A DNA stretch of 64,000 bases from Laguncularia racemosa (lineage: Eukaryota; Streptophyta; Magnoliopsida; Myrtales; Combretaceae). Shown piece after piece: positions 22,447 to 35,449 of this stretch; within the stretch, counting starts at the first letter, position 1, and every line of letters begins with the position of its first letter. The notes under the pieces are model-generated. The model worked only from the letters and a program-made list of their open reading frames with translations. It was not told the DNA's origin and did not search any database. The position numbers and the translations under genes were made by a program. The stretch is from assembly GCA_037954665.1 (NCBI GenBank), contig JBBMOL010000012.1, forward strand, positions 3,658,001 to 3,722,000. The letters run 5' to 3'.

Positions 22447-25440
22447 CATGATAACCCGCCATTAATGCTCTTAAGGAGATAAGACTTCACCTATAGTGTC
22501 ACAAATCTTGTTAACTACTTATGAAATGTTTATACTACAACTTACAACAATAAGTAACCAACTTAGAGTAAAATTTACAAAACTTTATAAGTTAACTTAG
22601 GTCTTTGGTACATGACATAAATTATCCATAATTCATGGAAGGTAATGCATTACACTAGAAAAAAAAAAAGGAAATAAAACAACATAAGTCACTAACCTCT
22701 CCACCGTTCTTCTTCTCCTAAACTAGAAAAAAGTTGAGGAACTCACCTAGGACACTCAATTAGATGTATTGTAGATAAAAGTACTTACAAGAAGGATGAC
22801 TCTATATAAGGGTAGGCAAAAACACAACTTAATGGGATGGGAATGTCTCATAGTGCTACACACACATATAAAATCAAGTAAGTTATCAATTGTATGCTAT
22901 ACATGAATAGACATATGCAATATAACATTGCACAAGATTTTCTAGTAACTAACATGAAGTTAAGCATATAAACCCTTCCTTCATTAAGTTTAAAATTTGG
23001 TCTTTATCATCAATTCCTAGTTGTCAAAACCTTAATACGTAATTTCTTAGTGTGCCATCCTTAGCGAAATGCCCTAAGATGCATGCATAGCTTCCCTAAC
23101 CAAACACCCTAGGATATAAGCATAACATCTTTCTTCAAATGCCTCAGGATGCATGCAATCTAATACTTAAAATGATAAAATAGGATCATTGGCTCCATCA
23201 AGTGCATGAAAATTCCCACATTACTTAGTTTACATATTGTACGGCAAGATTTCACAAACCCTTTTGTCTACCATATAGCATTGATGGCTCTCAAGTATAA
23301 TGCAATAGGAGATCATGCAATACATGTCAAACTTTTTTGGCACTTGGGTTGTTAATTAATTCGTTATAAGGTGACCAACCACTATAATCATAAAATGGAT
23401 ATTTAGTAATATGCATGGGTAATAGTCATAAAGCAAAATTCACAATCACATCGTACCACTAACAGCTTATCCATATATCAAACATAATTCTCTCCACAAT
23501 ATATATATATACGCTAGCTAGTATATTGTAATTTCATGATAAGGACATAGCAGTTAAGTAAAACCCAAAATAAAATAATAAAAGGTTGCAGCAAATAAAA
23601 GTAATAAAAATTAAGTTAGGGACAAGTTAGTCATTTTACAAGATAAGTATAAAAGGGTCAAACATAGGTCAATCTAACCCTTTTCACTCTCTACACTATA
23701 GCACCACCAAAGTAAGGAAAACCTTAAGAGAAGAAGACAACTACTAAACTTTTCAATCTAATGAAATTACACATGATAAGTAAATTGATTGATGATTCTT
23801 GATCATTGGTTACTTGTATACAATATGATTGATGGTTGGATTATTAGAATTTCACTATGGAACAAATTAGACAAGGGTTAGAACAAGATTTTGATTGTTG
23901 GAGCAAATCTCTATAAGTAAGTGGTTTAATTTGAAGTAATTTAATATCTTTATATTGTAAGTATCATGAATTAAGATTTAGAGATATCAAATCATGACTA
24001 AGATTGAAGAAATTGAAATTTGAAAAAATTAGGAAGAGAATTCGCAATGGAACAGTGAGGTACACGACTAGGTACATGCCTTGTGTACTTTCTCATGTTA
24101 TTTAGAGAAGAAAATGACAAGTTAGGAGGTTCACAACCAAGTACATGCTTGTATACCTACATGTGTAACTGTACATGGCCAAGTCAGGTACATGACCACA
24201 GTATACGATCATGTTCCCTACCATACTCATGTATATGACCTAATGCACGACCATATACCCAAAAAACCTTGTTACTTGATTTCTTTTCTTATTAATTAAA
24301 TTTTATTAATCCTAAACAACTAGTATAACTCTAGAAACTCTACCAAAGTAAGAGAATTATCTGATAATAATTAGGTAACAAAAATTGAGTGATTAGGTGA
24401 TACTTTAGACTAGTGCTAAGATCAATTGTTTTGTAACTTGATAGATTCCAATATAATTGCTAGGAAAGGATCAGTTATGTTGGATACCACCTTTTCAAGT
24501 ACGTGTAATCTTATGTGTTACTTGTGCTTATTAAGTTAGTCAAGAAAATGGAATGAAGAGTATATTGGCTATGCTTAAGTTGCTTACTGATTATGCTTGG
24601 CTCAATCTAAGAACCCATAGTGGTAGAAACTTAGGGGCCAACCGTTGATCGGTATGTAACGGTGTCCCCTATGGAGTTTCATACTAAGATGATTCGATAG
24701 ATTTAGGGACTCATGAGTGTTGAGACCCATAGTGACAATTCCTAATACCATACTATGTATTATATTTATATATATTGCGATAGGGTCATGAGCACTCCTT
24801 TGTTGTCTAAGGTTAATTAAGATAATAACTTGATGTTTGATTGTTGATTTTTGCATTAGTGCATGTGATTCAAGATATGTTTGATCATGTGTGTGTGTCT
24901 ATAGATTATATATACTAGGCATTAGTTCACCATTCGAGGATCATTTTTTTAGTTGCAAGTTCAGATGATTTCATCTTCTATGACAAGGACCTAGTGCCAT
25001 ATGTGTAGGATATGAGCAACACAGAGTATTACTATTACTATAACAAATAGGTGAGGAATGAAATTTGAAAGTTTTAAACATCATTGAAGGATCGATTATT
25101 GTTGGAGAATGGTAGTTTAGTAATTAGTTAATAGCGTAATTGTTTCTAGTTTTTATATAATGATGTATCATGATCATCTTTAAAACAAATTTGTAGTTTG
25201 TAATGAGACTTAATTAGATCATTATAAATGACGTTAATCGATTTATCTAAATTGTCGTTAACAATTATTGTAGGTTATACAATGTGAGCTAATTAAGAGT
25301 CTTAATGTGTCTTTACTTGATAAGAATATGTTGAGTTCTGATATCTCGGGTTCTTAAGTATTATAAGTTACTTTACATTTCTCAAAGTCTAACTTTTATT
25401 ATTATTTTATTATTTTTCATCGATATTTTTTAATTATTTT
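22447..25440 (-). repeat. LTR-like AT-rich region, possibly element D LTR(s)
   Basis: It follows the decayed primer site, is non-coding, and contains features seen in the better-defined LTRs here: three spaced GATGCATGC-like words (about 23078-23160) and a degraded CACGA/CCGTG-type word array at 24055-24275. I could not find its end or a second copy, so the boundaries are open. Confidence 0.35.
24055..24275. repeat. Degenerate CACGACC/GTGTAC word array
   Basis: Words such as gtacacgac, aggtacatgcc, ttgtgtac, tacatggcc, catgaccac, cacgaccatatac recur about every 20-40 bp. They look like a mutated version of the arrays in LTRs B and E, with most CpG lost to TpG/CpA. Confidence 0.5.
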
Positions 25441-25528
25441 ATTATTTATGATTTTAAAATTTTATATTTTTTCTTTATCATTAATAAATATTCTATATTT
25501 ATTTATTGCTCATGGCCTATTCTTAACT

Positions 25529-25530
25529 AG

Positions 25531-25559
<29 letters not shown>
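25529..25559. repeat. (TA)n microsatellite
   Basis: About 15 TA units in an AT-rich block; a simple sequence repeat. Confidence 0.9.
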
Positions 25560-25562
<3 letters not shown>

Positions 25563-26170
25563 TATTTATTATTTATCGAACACAATTTATTCATCGACAC
25601 AAGTATACTAGCAAAGCAAGGGGCCACGAGTTCCAGAGCTTGGTTGGCAAGCACTTGTCTATGGGGTGCCCAAGGGCAATTCTTAGGATCTCGAGGCCTT
25701 GAGCTTGTCAACAAGCTTCTGAGTATGTGTGCCGTGCAGGTTCCAGCAGCTTCTACGAGGGTTTGTTTTTGAGTCGAAACCGCATACAAACTTATCCATT
25801 TCAATAGCAAACTCTATCATTCGGATAACTTCAGGTTATAAGGGGATGTGCATCACTTTTTCGATCCTGCATCACATCATAATCATCAAGTCCATCATTT
25901 TTTTTCTAGGACAAAAAATCATAATCCAACGTATAATGCACAACAAGTAGCAAATCATGGGCCCCACTCAGCTTGGTCACATCGGGCTCAATCATAGTAA
26001 TCTGGATTCTGGAGGCAACTCAATTCCTCAAAAGCACCTATACATCAGTAGCGATATACCAAGTCTAGCTCAAAAGCTATATCATTCACCTTTCTTACTT
26101 TATTACTCTAACTCCCATTCCACCTGAGAGTTTCGCTCACACTATGGTTTTTAGTTGTTGCTCTTACTCA
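25560..26170. other. Unidentified coding-like remnant
   Basis: Base composition rises here, and open stretches of 60-80 codons exist on both strands. On the minus strand 25810-25562 (residues ending in VLANQALELVAP) is open. On the plus strand 25950-26115 reads QIMGPTQLGHIGLN.. SIPQKHLYISSDIPSLAQKL without a stop. The composition resembles decayed exons of a host gene, but I recognise no family and cannot choose the strand. A pseudogene or captured fragment is possible. Confidence 0.3.
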
Positions 26171-26484
26171 AGATTTGTGGTAATATGCTTCAAGAGTATT
26201 AAGCATTAGTTATTATGTTTCAAACGTCGGGAATACGGAGTGTTATATTAAGATATGTGTTAGTATAAGGGTCAAAGTTTCCAAGTATCGCAAATGCAAT
26301 AATTTTCCACTACTTGGTACCACAGATGTATATACATTTACCTGCAACATATCCTAGATATTAGATGGGGCAATTAGTATTGGATGCGACAGAAAAGCTG
26401 TTCCTATTCTCCTTTTGAAGAGCATATTAAGATATGTGTATGAAAAGATATTTTCTTCCCGTCCATGTTTGATGATTCAAGATG

Positions 26485-26766
26485 TTAATGACCATGACTT
26501 TTTAATAAAGAGAACATGGACCACACGTAATATGTTCGGCATCCAATCTCTGTAAAATAAAGGTCCTTAAAGAAGCACTCAAAGATAAAGCTTTGGCATT
26601 TTTGTTCCAACTTTATTTCGTTGACCTCGGTGCAGTAGTGTGGTGTCCGCCTAGCAATACCAGTTTGAAGTTTAGAATCATAATCTAGAGCCTTGAGATA
26701 ATGTTCTCGATGATATATACTGATTTGCTTACTTTCCACATCAAGGTAAGCAGATATTGATATCAA
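26485..26766 (-). other. Unidentified open frame, 93 codons
   Basis: Balanced composition with charged and aromatic residues (ISIYHREHYLKALDYDSKL near residues 16-34) makes it more protein-like than random AT-rich ORFs here. There is no family that I recognise and no adjoining exon. It could be a fragment of a transposase or a decayed host gene. Confidence 0.25.
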
Positions 26767-26799
26767 CTTTGGGATAAACGGTAGCGTTAGATTAATTTA

Positions 26800-29700
26800 A
26801 AATATGAGTATACCTCCTAAAATTTTAATGGAATAAATATATTTAAATTCCTAAACTCTTAATATATTAAAATTTTCAAATTGAATATTTTAGGCCTTTT
26901 AGATGTGTCAGCTGATTGTTTATCTTTTCAAAATACGCTTTCTTAGGTTTTCTTTTTTTAGTTGGTAATTTTTCCTTTTTCATTTGCTGACATATCACAT
27001 CCTAACTATACGAATCCACACAACCAATAATCAAAAAGAAAGAAAGCAAAACAAAAAGTTTAGGATAATTTGATGAATTCACGGCTTAAGGAAAAAAAAA
27101 CTGTATAAAGTTTGGGACTTATGGTGCATCATTCTTTATTAGCATGAGATGCATCATAATATATACATATATATACTCACATATAAATAAAACACAATAA
27201 ACAATTTTTTTTTATCGAGTAAAACAACAAAAGTTCTCTCCCACATGCTTTAACTTTTTTTTTTTTTAGCAAATAAAATTGTACGTCCACATATGTTCAT
27301 AACTTTATCATTATTTTCTCTCACCAATTACACATTACCTTGGATAGAAAAATATACGTTTTATCGATTTGTTCACTCTTTAGGCAACGTTGTATTATAA
27401 TCGGTAAGAACAATGTTGAAGTAAGAAGAATGGAAACTTGCAGCTTCGACTTTCATGTTCCAATCAATCATACTAGAACATTTAAATAGTTGAATAAATT
27501 TTTATAGTTATATATTAACTTTTTTACATCAGAGTTTAATTATCATGGATATAAGCATGCTAAAAAAAATAGTATTGATGGCAGCAATACACCATATAAA
27601 TAGATTAATATCACTATTGAAATTTTTCTTATGAACAATATCATGGAAATTTATGTATAATCTATTTTAATATTTTTAAAATATTACTAATTATATTTTT
27701 GTATTTAAAATCTTATTAATATTTGGATACATAACATATTAGTAGCATTTAAATTCTTTTTCATTATTGGTTAAGTTTGTTGCCTTGATAAATATTAAAT
27801 TTCCAGGATAGGTTTTGCACATTGCACCGGCACCATTCTACTAAACTAGCACAATCATAAGCGAGATTTCCATTTATAGAGTGGGCCATTTTCTACAAAA
27901 AAAAAAAATGTAATAATTATTTCTGTTAAATTATCCTGGAAATGGAATCGGTTATCTAAACAAGCTGGCAAATGCTGAGTGATCATAAAAGAAGCGAAAG
28001 ACATAGGGTTCTTTTCAGTGCTGCGGCTAGGCACCGGTACGGCTGGGAGTCTTTTCTGGCATCTGACACAGAATCTGAGACGTCAAAATCATGGTTCTTT
28101 AATCATTCAACTCCCAATTCATATGTCATTTCACTTCTGACTTCTCTCTCATCCCATCCCCCTTCCATCCCGCTACGCACCTGCTTGCTTCGGACCCGGT
28201 GTTCAGACGATGCTCTTGACTATTCCAAGGCACATCACATGTCATTGCTCCAGCCGAACTCTGTCGTGTTAGGAAGTTTATAGAGTTTGGATTTGACAGT
28301 AGGACATGTCACATGTCAATCACCTCGTCGCATGATTTTTTGGAAGTGAACGTTTCCAGCGTGCTCATGCATCCGAACAATAGTTTTTTTTTTTTTTCGT
28401 TATCTTCTTTCATTAACCAAGTATACTAACCCCATAAGAGTTGCACCACGTTTAGACTGAGAAAAGAAAGGGGGAATGAAGGCATTAGGCAGGAAATAAT
28501 TTCTTTCCTTTAATTGCAAAAATAAGAAAGATTTGGAAGAAGGAATTTTTACAATCAATTTTTTCATGGGCCTCATAAAAAAAATAAAAATAAAAACCAT
28601 TCTCTACAATATAAAAGGAAAACGTATAAATTGGTTTAAAAACTTTAAACACAATTCGGTATTTTAACAAATTAGAAAAAACATCTGATAAACTTTTCAT
28701 CTTCAGCCAAAAAAAAAAAAAAATCTCTCCATCCATAATCATTTTTTTTCCTAATTCCTTCTATCCCAATAAGCATTTTCCTTTTATTTTTTTTCTCCCT
28801 ATTTTTATCCTTTCTTTTTCTTTCCTCCCAAGCTCTTTTCTTTACCCTAAACATAGTGCTGACCATATTTATATGTAGGTCCCATAATGAGTATCTTGAG
28901 CTTGTAATAAAGAAAAAAGCGATCCTGCTTTCACACCTGTCATATCTTAGAATGTGTTGGACCATATATGATTAGTTAGGTCTTAGGATGACTATTATAT
29001 ATTTTAAGATAGGTTTTGCTTTTAAATTTTTAGAATATGTAATCACCAGATAAGATAAGGTACATAGTAAGACCATATACTTATTCTAAAACTTCTTGTA
29101 ACTTATCTCATGTATATTATTATTCTATGTTGAAAGGCACTCTGTAATTTTTATATTGGCTGCTATGTATCCCTCTTATAAAATATTGTTAATAAAATTA
29201 ATTAAATTCAACAGATATTAAGAATATAGAATCAAGTTAGTTGTATTTATAACTTGCTATTTTAGACTAATACTTACTAAAATAATTAAACCTATCACAT
29301 CTCTAAATGTTATTGTTTTATTTATATGTATTTTTCTTTTTTTATTTTCTTTAATACTAATTATTTATTTTTACATTTCTTTATAATTTATATTAAATGC
29401 TATACCAATTTCCAATTTAAATATCATAATTTGATTAAAAAAAAGGTAAAAAAGAAAGAAGAAAATGAACTATACGTACCAAGCTTAAAACTTATTGATT
29501 TTCAAGGTATAGGTTTTATGGCGATTCAAAGGCTCCTTATAGTAAGTGTTGGTTCTAAATTTTGGGATTTCTATCGTATTGACTTTAGACTCATTCATCC
29601 TAACTAAATATGGTTGTTTTTCAAAACCTATAAATTCTAAGATCCTTTAAAACCCCATACGATTAGAAAGATTTTAGATTGAGTTTTAGATATCATGTGG

Positions 29701-30711
29701 AAGGTTTTGATTTCAATTTTTCTTTTTCTTTTTTCTTTTTAATTCATTTCCACGATATACAAATACAAGGGATGTCCTTTTACCCACCATAAAACTTATG
29801 CTTGCTTATCACATGTTACCGATTGTAAGGTATCCTTAATATTTTATTATTATGAGTAGAATAATACTGTACTTAATGCTTCAAGAAATTAGAGTTTTAA
29901 TTTATATTAATCAATATTGGACTCGTACTATGAATACTATTAATTATAGACATAAAACCAAACTTATTTTCAAAGTAATGTTGTAATGATAATTGCATGT
30001 ACATTAATATTATTATATTGAAAAAAGAAATTCATAGGAACTACTTATTCCGCAAAGCTACAAATAAGTAGTATAGGTTTTGACACTTGGAAGCGTATAC
30101 ATATAAGATTGTATACATGCTAGTCTTGTATCTTAGCTATGTTAATCCCCATCATTCCTAGCGATAAAGACTTAGCGTTTCTAAAAGGCAAGCGCATAAA
30201 ATTATCTTAATGTATGCAAATCTGATTTAAATAGCTTAGAGAGATTACCTAGAATTACCTTAAATACTAAAATAAAGAGAATAATCCGAAGCATTTAGAA
30301 TAATATTTCTACGACATCATCTTCTGTCACCGTCGTCCAGAGATCTTTTCTTTTTACTTGTCTGTTAAATTTTCATAATAGAGAGCGGCATTTGAAGTGC
30401 TACATATGTAATATGAAATTGGATATCAAACATAGCTTTTATTTAAAACAAAATTCACATACACCTTCAAATGTATAGAGTGTTGGCGATAAAAAAGATG
30501 AATAGCACACGTGAAATAACACCCGAAAATATATATATGTGGAAATTTCGATGACGATCAAGTTTCCTTCAAACAAGGGATAACAATTAAAAGAACATCA
30601 CGAAAGAACTCATGATATTTTAAGGAAATAAATCCATTTTCACGATGATAAGACATGATTGATTGGTGGAATTAAGCATCAAGTAGATAGTAACTTTTTA
30701 TAATTCGATTT
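26800..30711. other. Intergenic region downstream of the YABBY gene
   Basis: Mostly AT-rich with poly-T/A runs and no recognisable genes. A GC-richer island at 27940-28390 holds repeated CACATGTC words (28230s and 28300s, E-box-like CANNTG cores). It may be regulatory DNA, but nothing in the sequence proves this. Open frames at 27972-28283 and 28400-28965 show no homology I recognise. Confidence 0.3.
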
Positions 30712-33700
30712 TTAGTAGCGCAACCTTGACATGGACAGGCTCTTCTCGTAGTTCTGCACCTAGATGGAAAACAAAAGAAGCTTGATAAGTATATTTATGA
30801 AAAATATAATTATTACAGAAAAATTAAGCAAATAAGTTTACATGGAGCCATTTAATTAATTCAGTTTTCACAAAGGTGTAAAGGAAATCGTCCTAGTTAT
30901 ACACGCGAGTATAAAATACAAAATGCCTCAGTTAATTTCTGTGCCTGCATGTTACTACCATTAATCATTTCTATGGATGAGCGCTTTAAACAGAAAGATC
31001 AAACCAAACTTCTGTCTTTTTCTTTTCTTTTTTTCGTTCTCGTTTCTTCAATTGCATTATGGTTTGCAAAATTTTCAAATTGAACAATTTGGTTTGGTTT
31101 TAAATTGGGATATCCCCCAAATTGGAAAAACCAAATTGAAGCTAAAAATCGTTAATTATGTACATCAGCTTATATGCATAAAACATTTTTAGATTGACTA
31201 TTTACATCATTTGATAATGTAGTTTATAAAATTGTGATTGTATATGTAATATACATAACCATATGACAAAACAAATATTAAGTAATATAATTTATAAGAA
31301 TTCAATAACCAAATATAAAATACACAACTATCTATTACAAATAAAATTAAGTGGATCACATATTATTACACAGTACTTACATTATATCGTAACTAATTTA
31401 ATAGATATAATAATGTAAAATACATGTTCAAATATATAATATATCCTCATCATACATCTAATTAACTTATGAGTCCACTTCATAACCAGAATCAAATCTA
31501 AAATTTTGGTTTAGTTTGTTATTCGGTTTTGGTCTTTGAAATTGCAAACCAAAAGTTTGGTTTGACATGAAAATCCTCAAAATCAATCTAAACCGACACA
31601 TATCACCCCTCACATCAAAGAGCAATTGTCGGGCCTTATAGCTAGCCTTAGCACGAATACTGTAAGAATAGTGGAAGGGGGCATGCTTAATATTCTCCAT
31701 ATGCTAAACTAGCATATTAATTTATACCTGTCACATAGGCAAATCGACAACCTAAGCTTGTTTATGTTGTCCAGTGTAGGTGAACATACAAAACAATATA
31801 TTCGCCTTATTAAGAAAGCCATGTGCTTCAAGGCAACTTCGAGATGAGGAACTTACATCATTCAGATTAGCTTGATTATTGTTCTCCAGCATCAGCCCGA
31901 AATGAATATGTGGAAAGTGAGCCCACTGGAAAATCAAGTTATTTTTATCTCGAAGTAAGTCGTCTAAATTGGAGAAGAAAAAAGAGTAAAAAACCAAAAT
32001 CATGAGCTGTGTTTTTACAATTTTGTAATTCATTGACCTTTTTTTTTATTTTATAACAAATGCATGACGCATATAGTTCACTCTCCATTAAGCAATCATC
32101 AATCATTGGTTAAAAATGGCACGTAATATGTATTTGTTCATCAAGATCATCCAATATACAGCCATCACTCTTAAACCCTTAATTTGAAGGTTTCCAAGTG
32201 CACAATTTTGTCTGATATTGCGAATTTTGACTAAGGTATGCATGATTTGGGGTTATGCTGGAGGGACATATTGTACTTAACAGAGAGTAGCATAGGTCAT
32301 GCATCTTTAAAAAAACAAATAGAAGTTATTAAATTATAAAAGCGTGAAACGTTTATCACATTTTTATAGTCTAAAAATTAATAAATAGTAGCATGAGTAT
32401 ATCATATATATGTGTGTGTGTGTATGTGATCCCTGACTGACTCACATTTTTTGCAGCTGTACTAAAAGCTTCTTTGTGGCTGATATTCGGATTATTTGCT
32501 TTAAGCCTCTGAATCTCCTCCCTGTTTTATAACCATCGAGAAAATTTGATGAGGACATTTGCACGTATAAATTGAAGGGCATTTTATGAGCCACCATGCC
32601 ACATGGCCAATATGATAGTTAGTGGTTACTGTTTCATTACTTTATGAACTGGTTGTATGCAGAAGGTACTCGCTGCCTCTTCTCGGGTGCTGCAATAGGA
32701 AAGTTACAACTCATGAAAAAGAGCTTTTTTATCCAATTTCCAAATATATAACAGGCCATCATTATACACTTCCACTTCCGAGTATTGATTATAGAGTTAT
32801 TACCTAAAGTCTGATTAACTACTTATGTTTATGTATCTAAAATGTGCTTTTTAATTAACTCATTAATAACATAACAAAGACGTTGATTAGGGTTAAATTT
32901 CTTTTCAAACTCAGAAATTACTGTCGGGGGGCTTGTCTTGAAAAAACATAGCTAGAAAGGAAGGGATTTATGGACTCACGTGGATTCACAGTTCTTCCTT
33001 GAGTGGTTTTTCTTGTAGGAACTTGCATGGATAACTTGTTGCATTTGGAAGAAGAACCCATCTCAACCATACGGTCGGGTACGGCGTGGTAATTTGGTGC
33101 CTATGATCAGAAATAATACATTTTTTTGTTTCTCTGAACAATAATAGTGATAACGATGAAAAACGATGTCAAGACGTCTTTTCTTTTCCATCTATATATT
33201 ATAAGGAACGAAAAGGAAAAAATAAAATCTATTCTACCCATGTGCAGAAGAAGAGTATATATTTCCACATGAATATACATACATATATATATATATATAT
33301 TTATTTATTTACAGTAAAACACAGAACTACATGGAGAGAAATCTCCGAGCTAAAAGAAAGCGAACAAGTAGATCTCTCTACAATCATGTCAAGCCAAGTT
33401 GTTATCTTCACAAAGAGATAGGCCATTCTTAGAAAGGCCAGATTCATGGACACAAAATAAGTAGCTCTACTCTTTCATCGATTGGAATAATTGTTGGGTT
33501 GTTAGGGAATTCCATATCAAAGTGATATTAATGTATACATATAGGCAACAAAAAAAAAATACATATCAAAATAGAGGAAATATACATATTTTAACCAAAA
33601 TCAACAACCCAATGAACCTAACACGTACCAATAAATTTATTATGAACATATAAATGTCAGAAAAATCACTATACAAATGATTCAAAACTCCTTTTTTCGC

Positions 33701-35181
33701 AATTAAGTTTGGTTTGTCAATCATTTTTTCATCAAAATATATCTCTTTCTTAGTTTTTTTTTTTTTTCCTTTTTCCCCAGCAAAATAATTCATTGGTATT
33801 TTACTCACAATCAAGCAAGCATCATGGCTTTGTTATTATAGTAAAGATAAGAAATGAGCGGTTACAAATTAACTTGTGCATTAATTATTGTTTGAATGAA
33901 CACATTATCAGTACAAGAAACCATATGCACACATAGAATGCAATGAAAAGAATTGCGATTTTAAATTTATGGTAAAAATCCTATCTTGTCCTTATCTCAA
34001 ATATTTTCTTGCCAAGTTTTTATAAATGTATATGGAAAATCAAATAAAACAGTAAATATATATATATAAGGCTAAACTTCACCTTCCATCACCATTTCTA
34101 ACTAAAATTTACTAATTCTCATCAGCTCCGCAGATTATTAAGATAACATTTGAAAATTGCAAAAATATTTTGAAAATTAACAAAAACCCACCCTTAATTA
34201 GCTCACCAAATAATATAATGGGTACCAAGATCATTCAATTATGTAGTAAATTATAGTAGATGTGACGCCAAATTGGTTCTAAAAGCGATGATTAAATGCA
34301 ATCAAAGCCAAAATTAGTAAATTTGATTAATGCACTATTTAAATATTTTCAACCCAAAAAAGAAAAAGAAAAGAAAAACACAAAGGCGTGATAAAGAAAC
34401 CCTAGAACCACAGGAATTCTACTGTAGAGGAGGACAGAAGATGGATCCGCGAGAGGAAATCCAATAAGAGAAACGAAACCTGAAAGTTCTGCAATGGAAG
34501 GGTCTGAAATGCTGCGGCCATGTTAACTGAGCAGAGGTTGGTGCAGCGCCCACATCGGACGGTGACAACGTCAAACAAGCTGCTACATGGAACGCTTACC
34601 TGGTAGAAACATATAGGTATCACATATATAATACTAAGAAAGTTCGGTTCTCTTGTAATCACTCAATTTAAGGGCTAGGATTTTGGAAATTTGGCCTTGG
34701 AATTCATCAGGATTTTTGTTATTGTTTAGGACAAAAAATAAAGAAACATTTTAAATACAATTCAAGCCCATGTCCTTTTCTTGAAGATCCTTCAACTGTT
34801 AAAATTATTTTCTTCTCTTTGTCAACTCTCATGTACCCTAAAGGTTAACTAGAAAAAGAATGAGAAATCATTTGTCTTCTGAAATGACACAATTATTGCC
34901 CTCATGACAGCTCCAAATGCTTGGACATAATAAGCATAAAAGAGAAGCCACATAGACTTAAACTGCAGAAATAATTGACGGTAGAAAAAGCATCGAAAAC
35001 GTTTTTCAATAAGTTAATACACTAAATTTACTTCGAAAATAGTCGAAAGATGATCCCTTTCTACTCAAGAGTGAATTGTAGATCATATATATACCGCAAG
35101 CACGATATTGCAGAAGTTGCAAGGGATGTAGCAGAGTTGCTCCGATGATATTGCGGCATCGATGGTACGACTGGTCGACAT
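30712..35181 (-). CDS. YAB5: YABBY5-like axial regulator, seven exons
   Basis: Transcription factor that helps set abaxial identity in lateral organs. Exons on the minus strand: 35181-35095, 34599-34480, 33100-32980, 32689-32641, 32521-32446, 31925-31857 and 30759-30712; all introns are GT-AG and phases join exactly. The product is about 189 residues, normal for the subfamily. Residues 1-29 and exon 2 form the C2C2 zinc finger (EQLCYIPCNFCNIVLA; TVRCGRCTNL). Exons 4-6 form the HMG-like YABBY domain (PEKRQRVPSAYNQFIK, ANNPNISHKEAFSTAAKN, WAHFPHIHFGLML). The start is the ATG giving the expected short N-terminus before SSEQLCY. EQLCYIPCNFCNIVLAV and VPCSSLF are closest to YAB5 in my memory of the family. 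The last exon (NYEKSLSMSRLRY-stop; alternative acceptor at 30753) is the least certain. No premature stop was found in exons 1-6. Confidence 0.9.
31060..31620. repeat. TTTGGTTT-rich block in the last YABBY intron
   Basis: Edges at about 31085-31130 and 31495-31570 carry tttggtttggttt/aaccaaa words in both orientations, around a very AT-rich centre. This resembles a decayed non-autonomous transposon, but I could not define terminal repeats or a target duplication. The ORF at 31467-31700 (minus) runs through it and is not a gene. Confidence 0.25.
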
Positions 35182-35345
35182 CTTTACTGCCGGAATCAAC
35201 ACTAGAAAAAAGGGAGCACCTAAAGGAAACTCTAGGGCAAGAAAAAGTGCTTTGATTTCCAAATTATTTTGCTTTGATGTTAAGGTTCTTACATGTGAGG
35301 ACGGGGGAATCAACAACTGAATTTTGTTCTCGGAATAAAGATAAG

Positions 35346-35347
35346 AC

Positions 35348-35378
<31 letters not shown>

Positions 35379-35384
35379 GGGGTA
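35346..35384 (-). promoter_or_regulatory. GA/CT repeat in the YABBY5 5' leader or proximal promoter
   Basis: Plus strand (GA)n with interruptions; in gene orientation it is a CT tract about 165-200 bp before the ATG. GA-rich elements bound by BASIC PENTACYSTEINE proteins are known in plant developmental promoters, including a YABBY gene (INO). A role here is inference. A TATA-like word (TATACAAG, minus, near 35445) lies shortly upstream. Confidence 0.5.
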
Positions 35385-35449
35385 TGTAGCCAAGGTTGAG
35401 ACACATACAAAAGTGGGTTGGGCAGTGCCCTAGCAGCGAGTGCTTGTAT

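Noticed and set aside
23070..23165. CRISPR-like spaced repeats (GATGCATGC words)
   Set aside because: Only three imperfect short copies in a plant LTR-like context; no array.
28400..28965. Three minus-strand ORFs of 66-97 codons
   Set aside because: Lysine/phenylalanine-rich frames from A/T homopolymer runs without homology.
31467..31700. 77-codon ORF in the last YABBY intron as a gene
   Set aside because: It overlaps a TTTGGTTT-rich repeat block, lies within an intron and has no recognisable domain.
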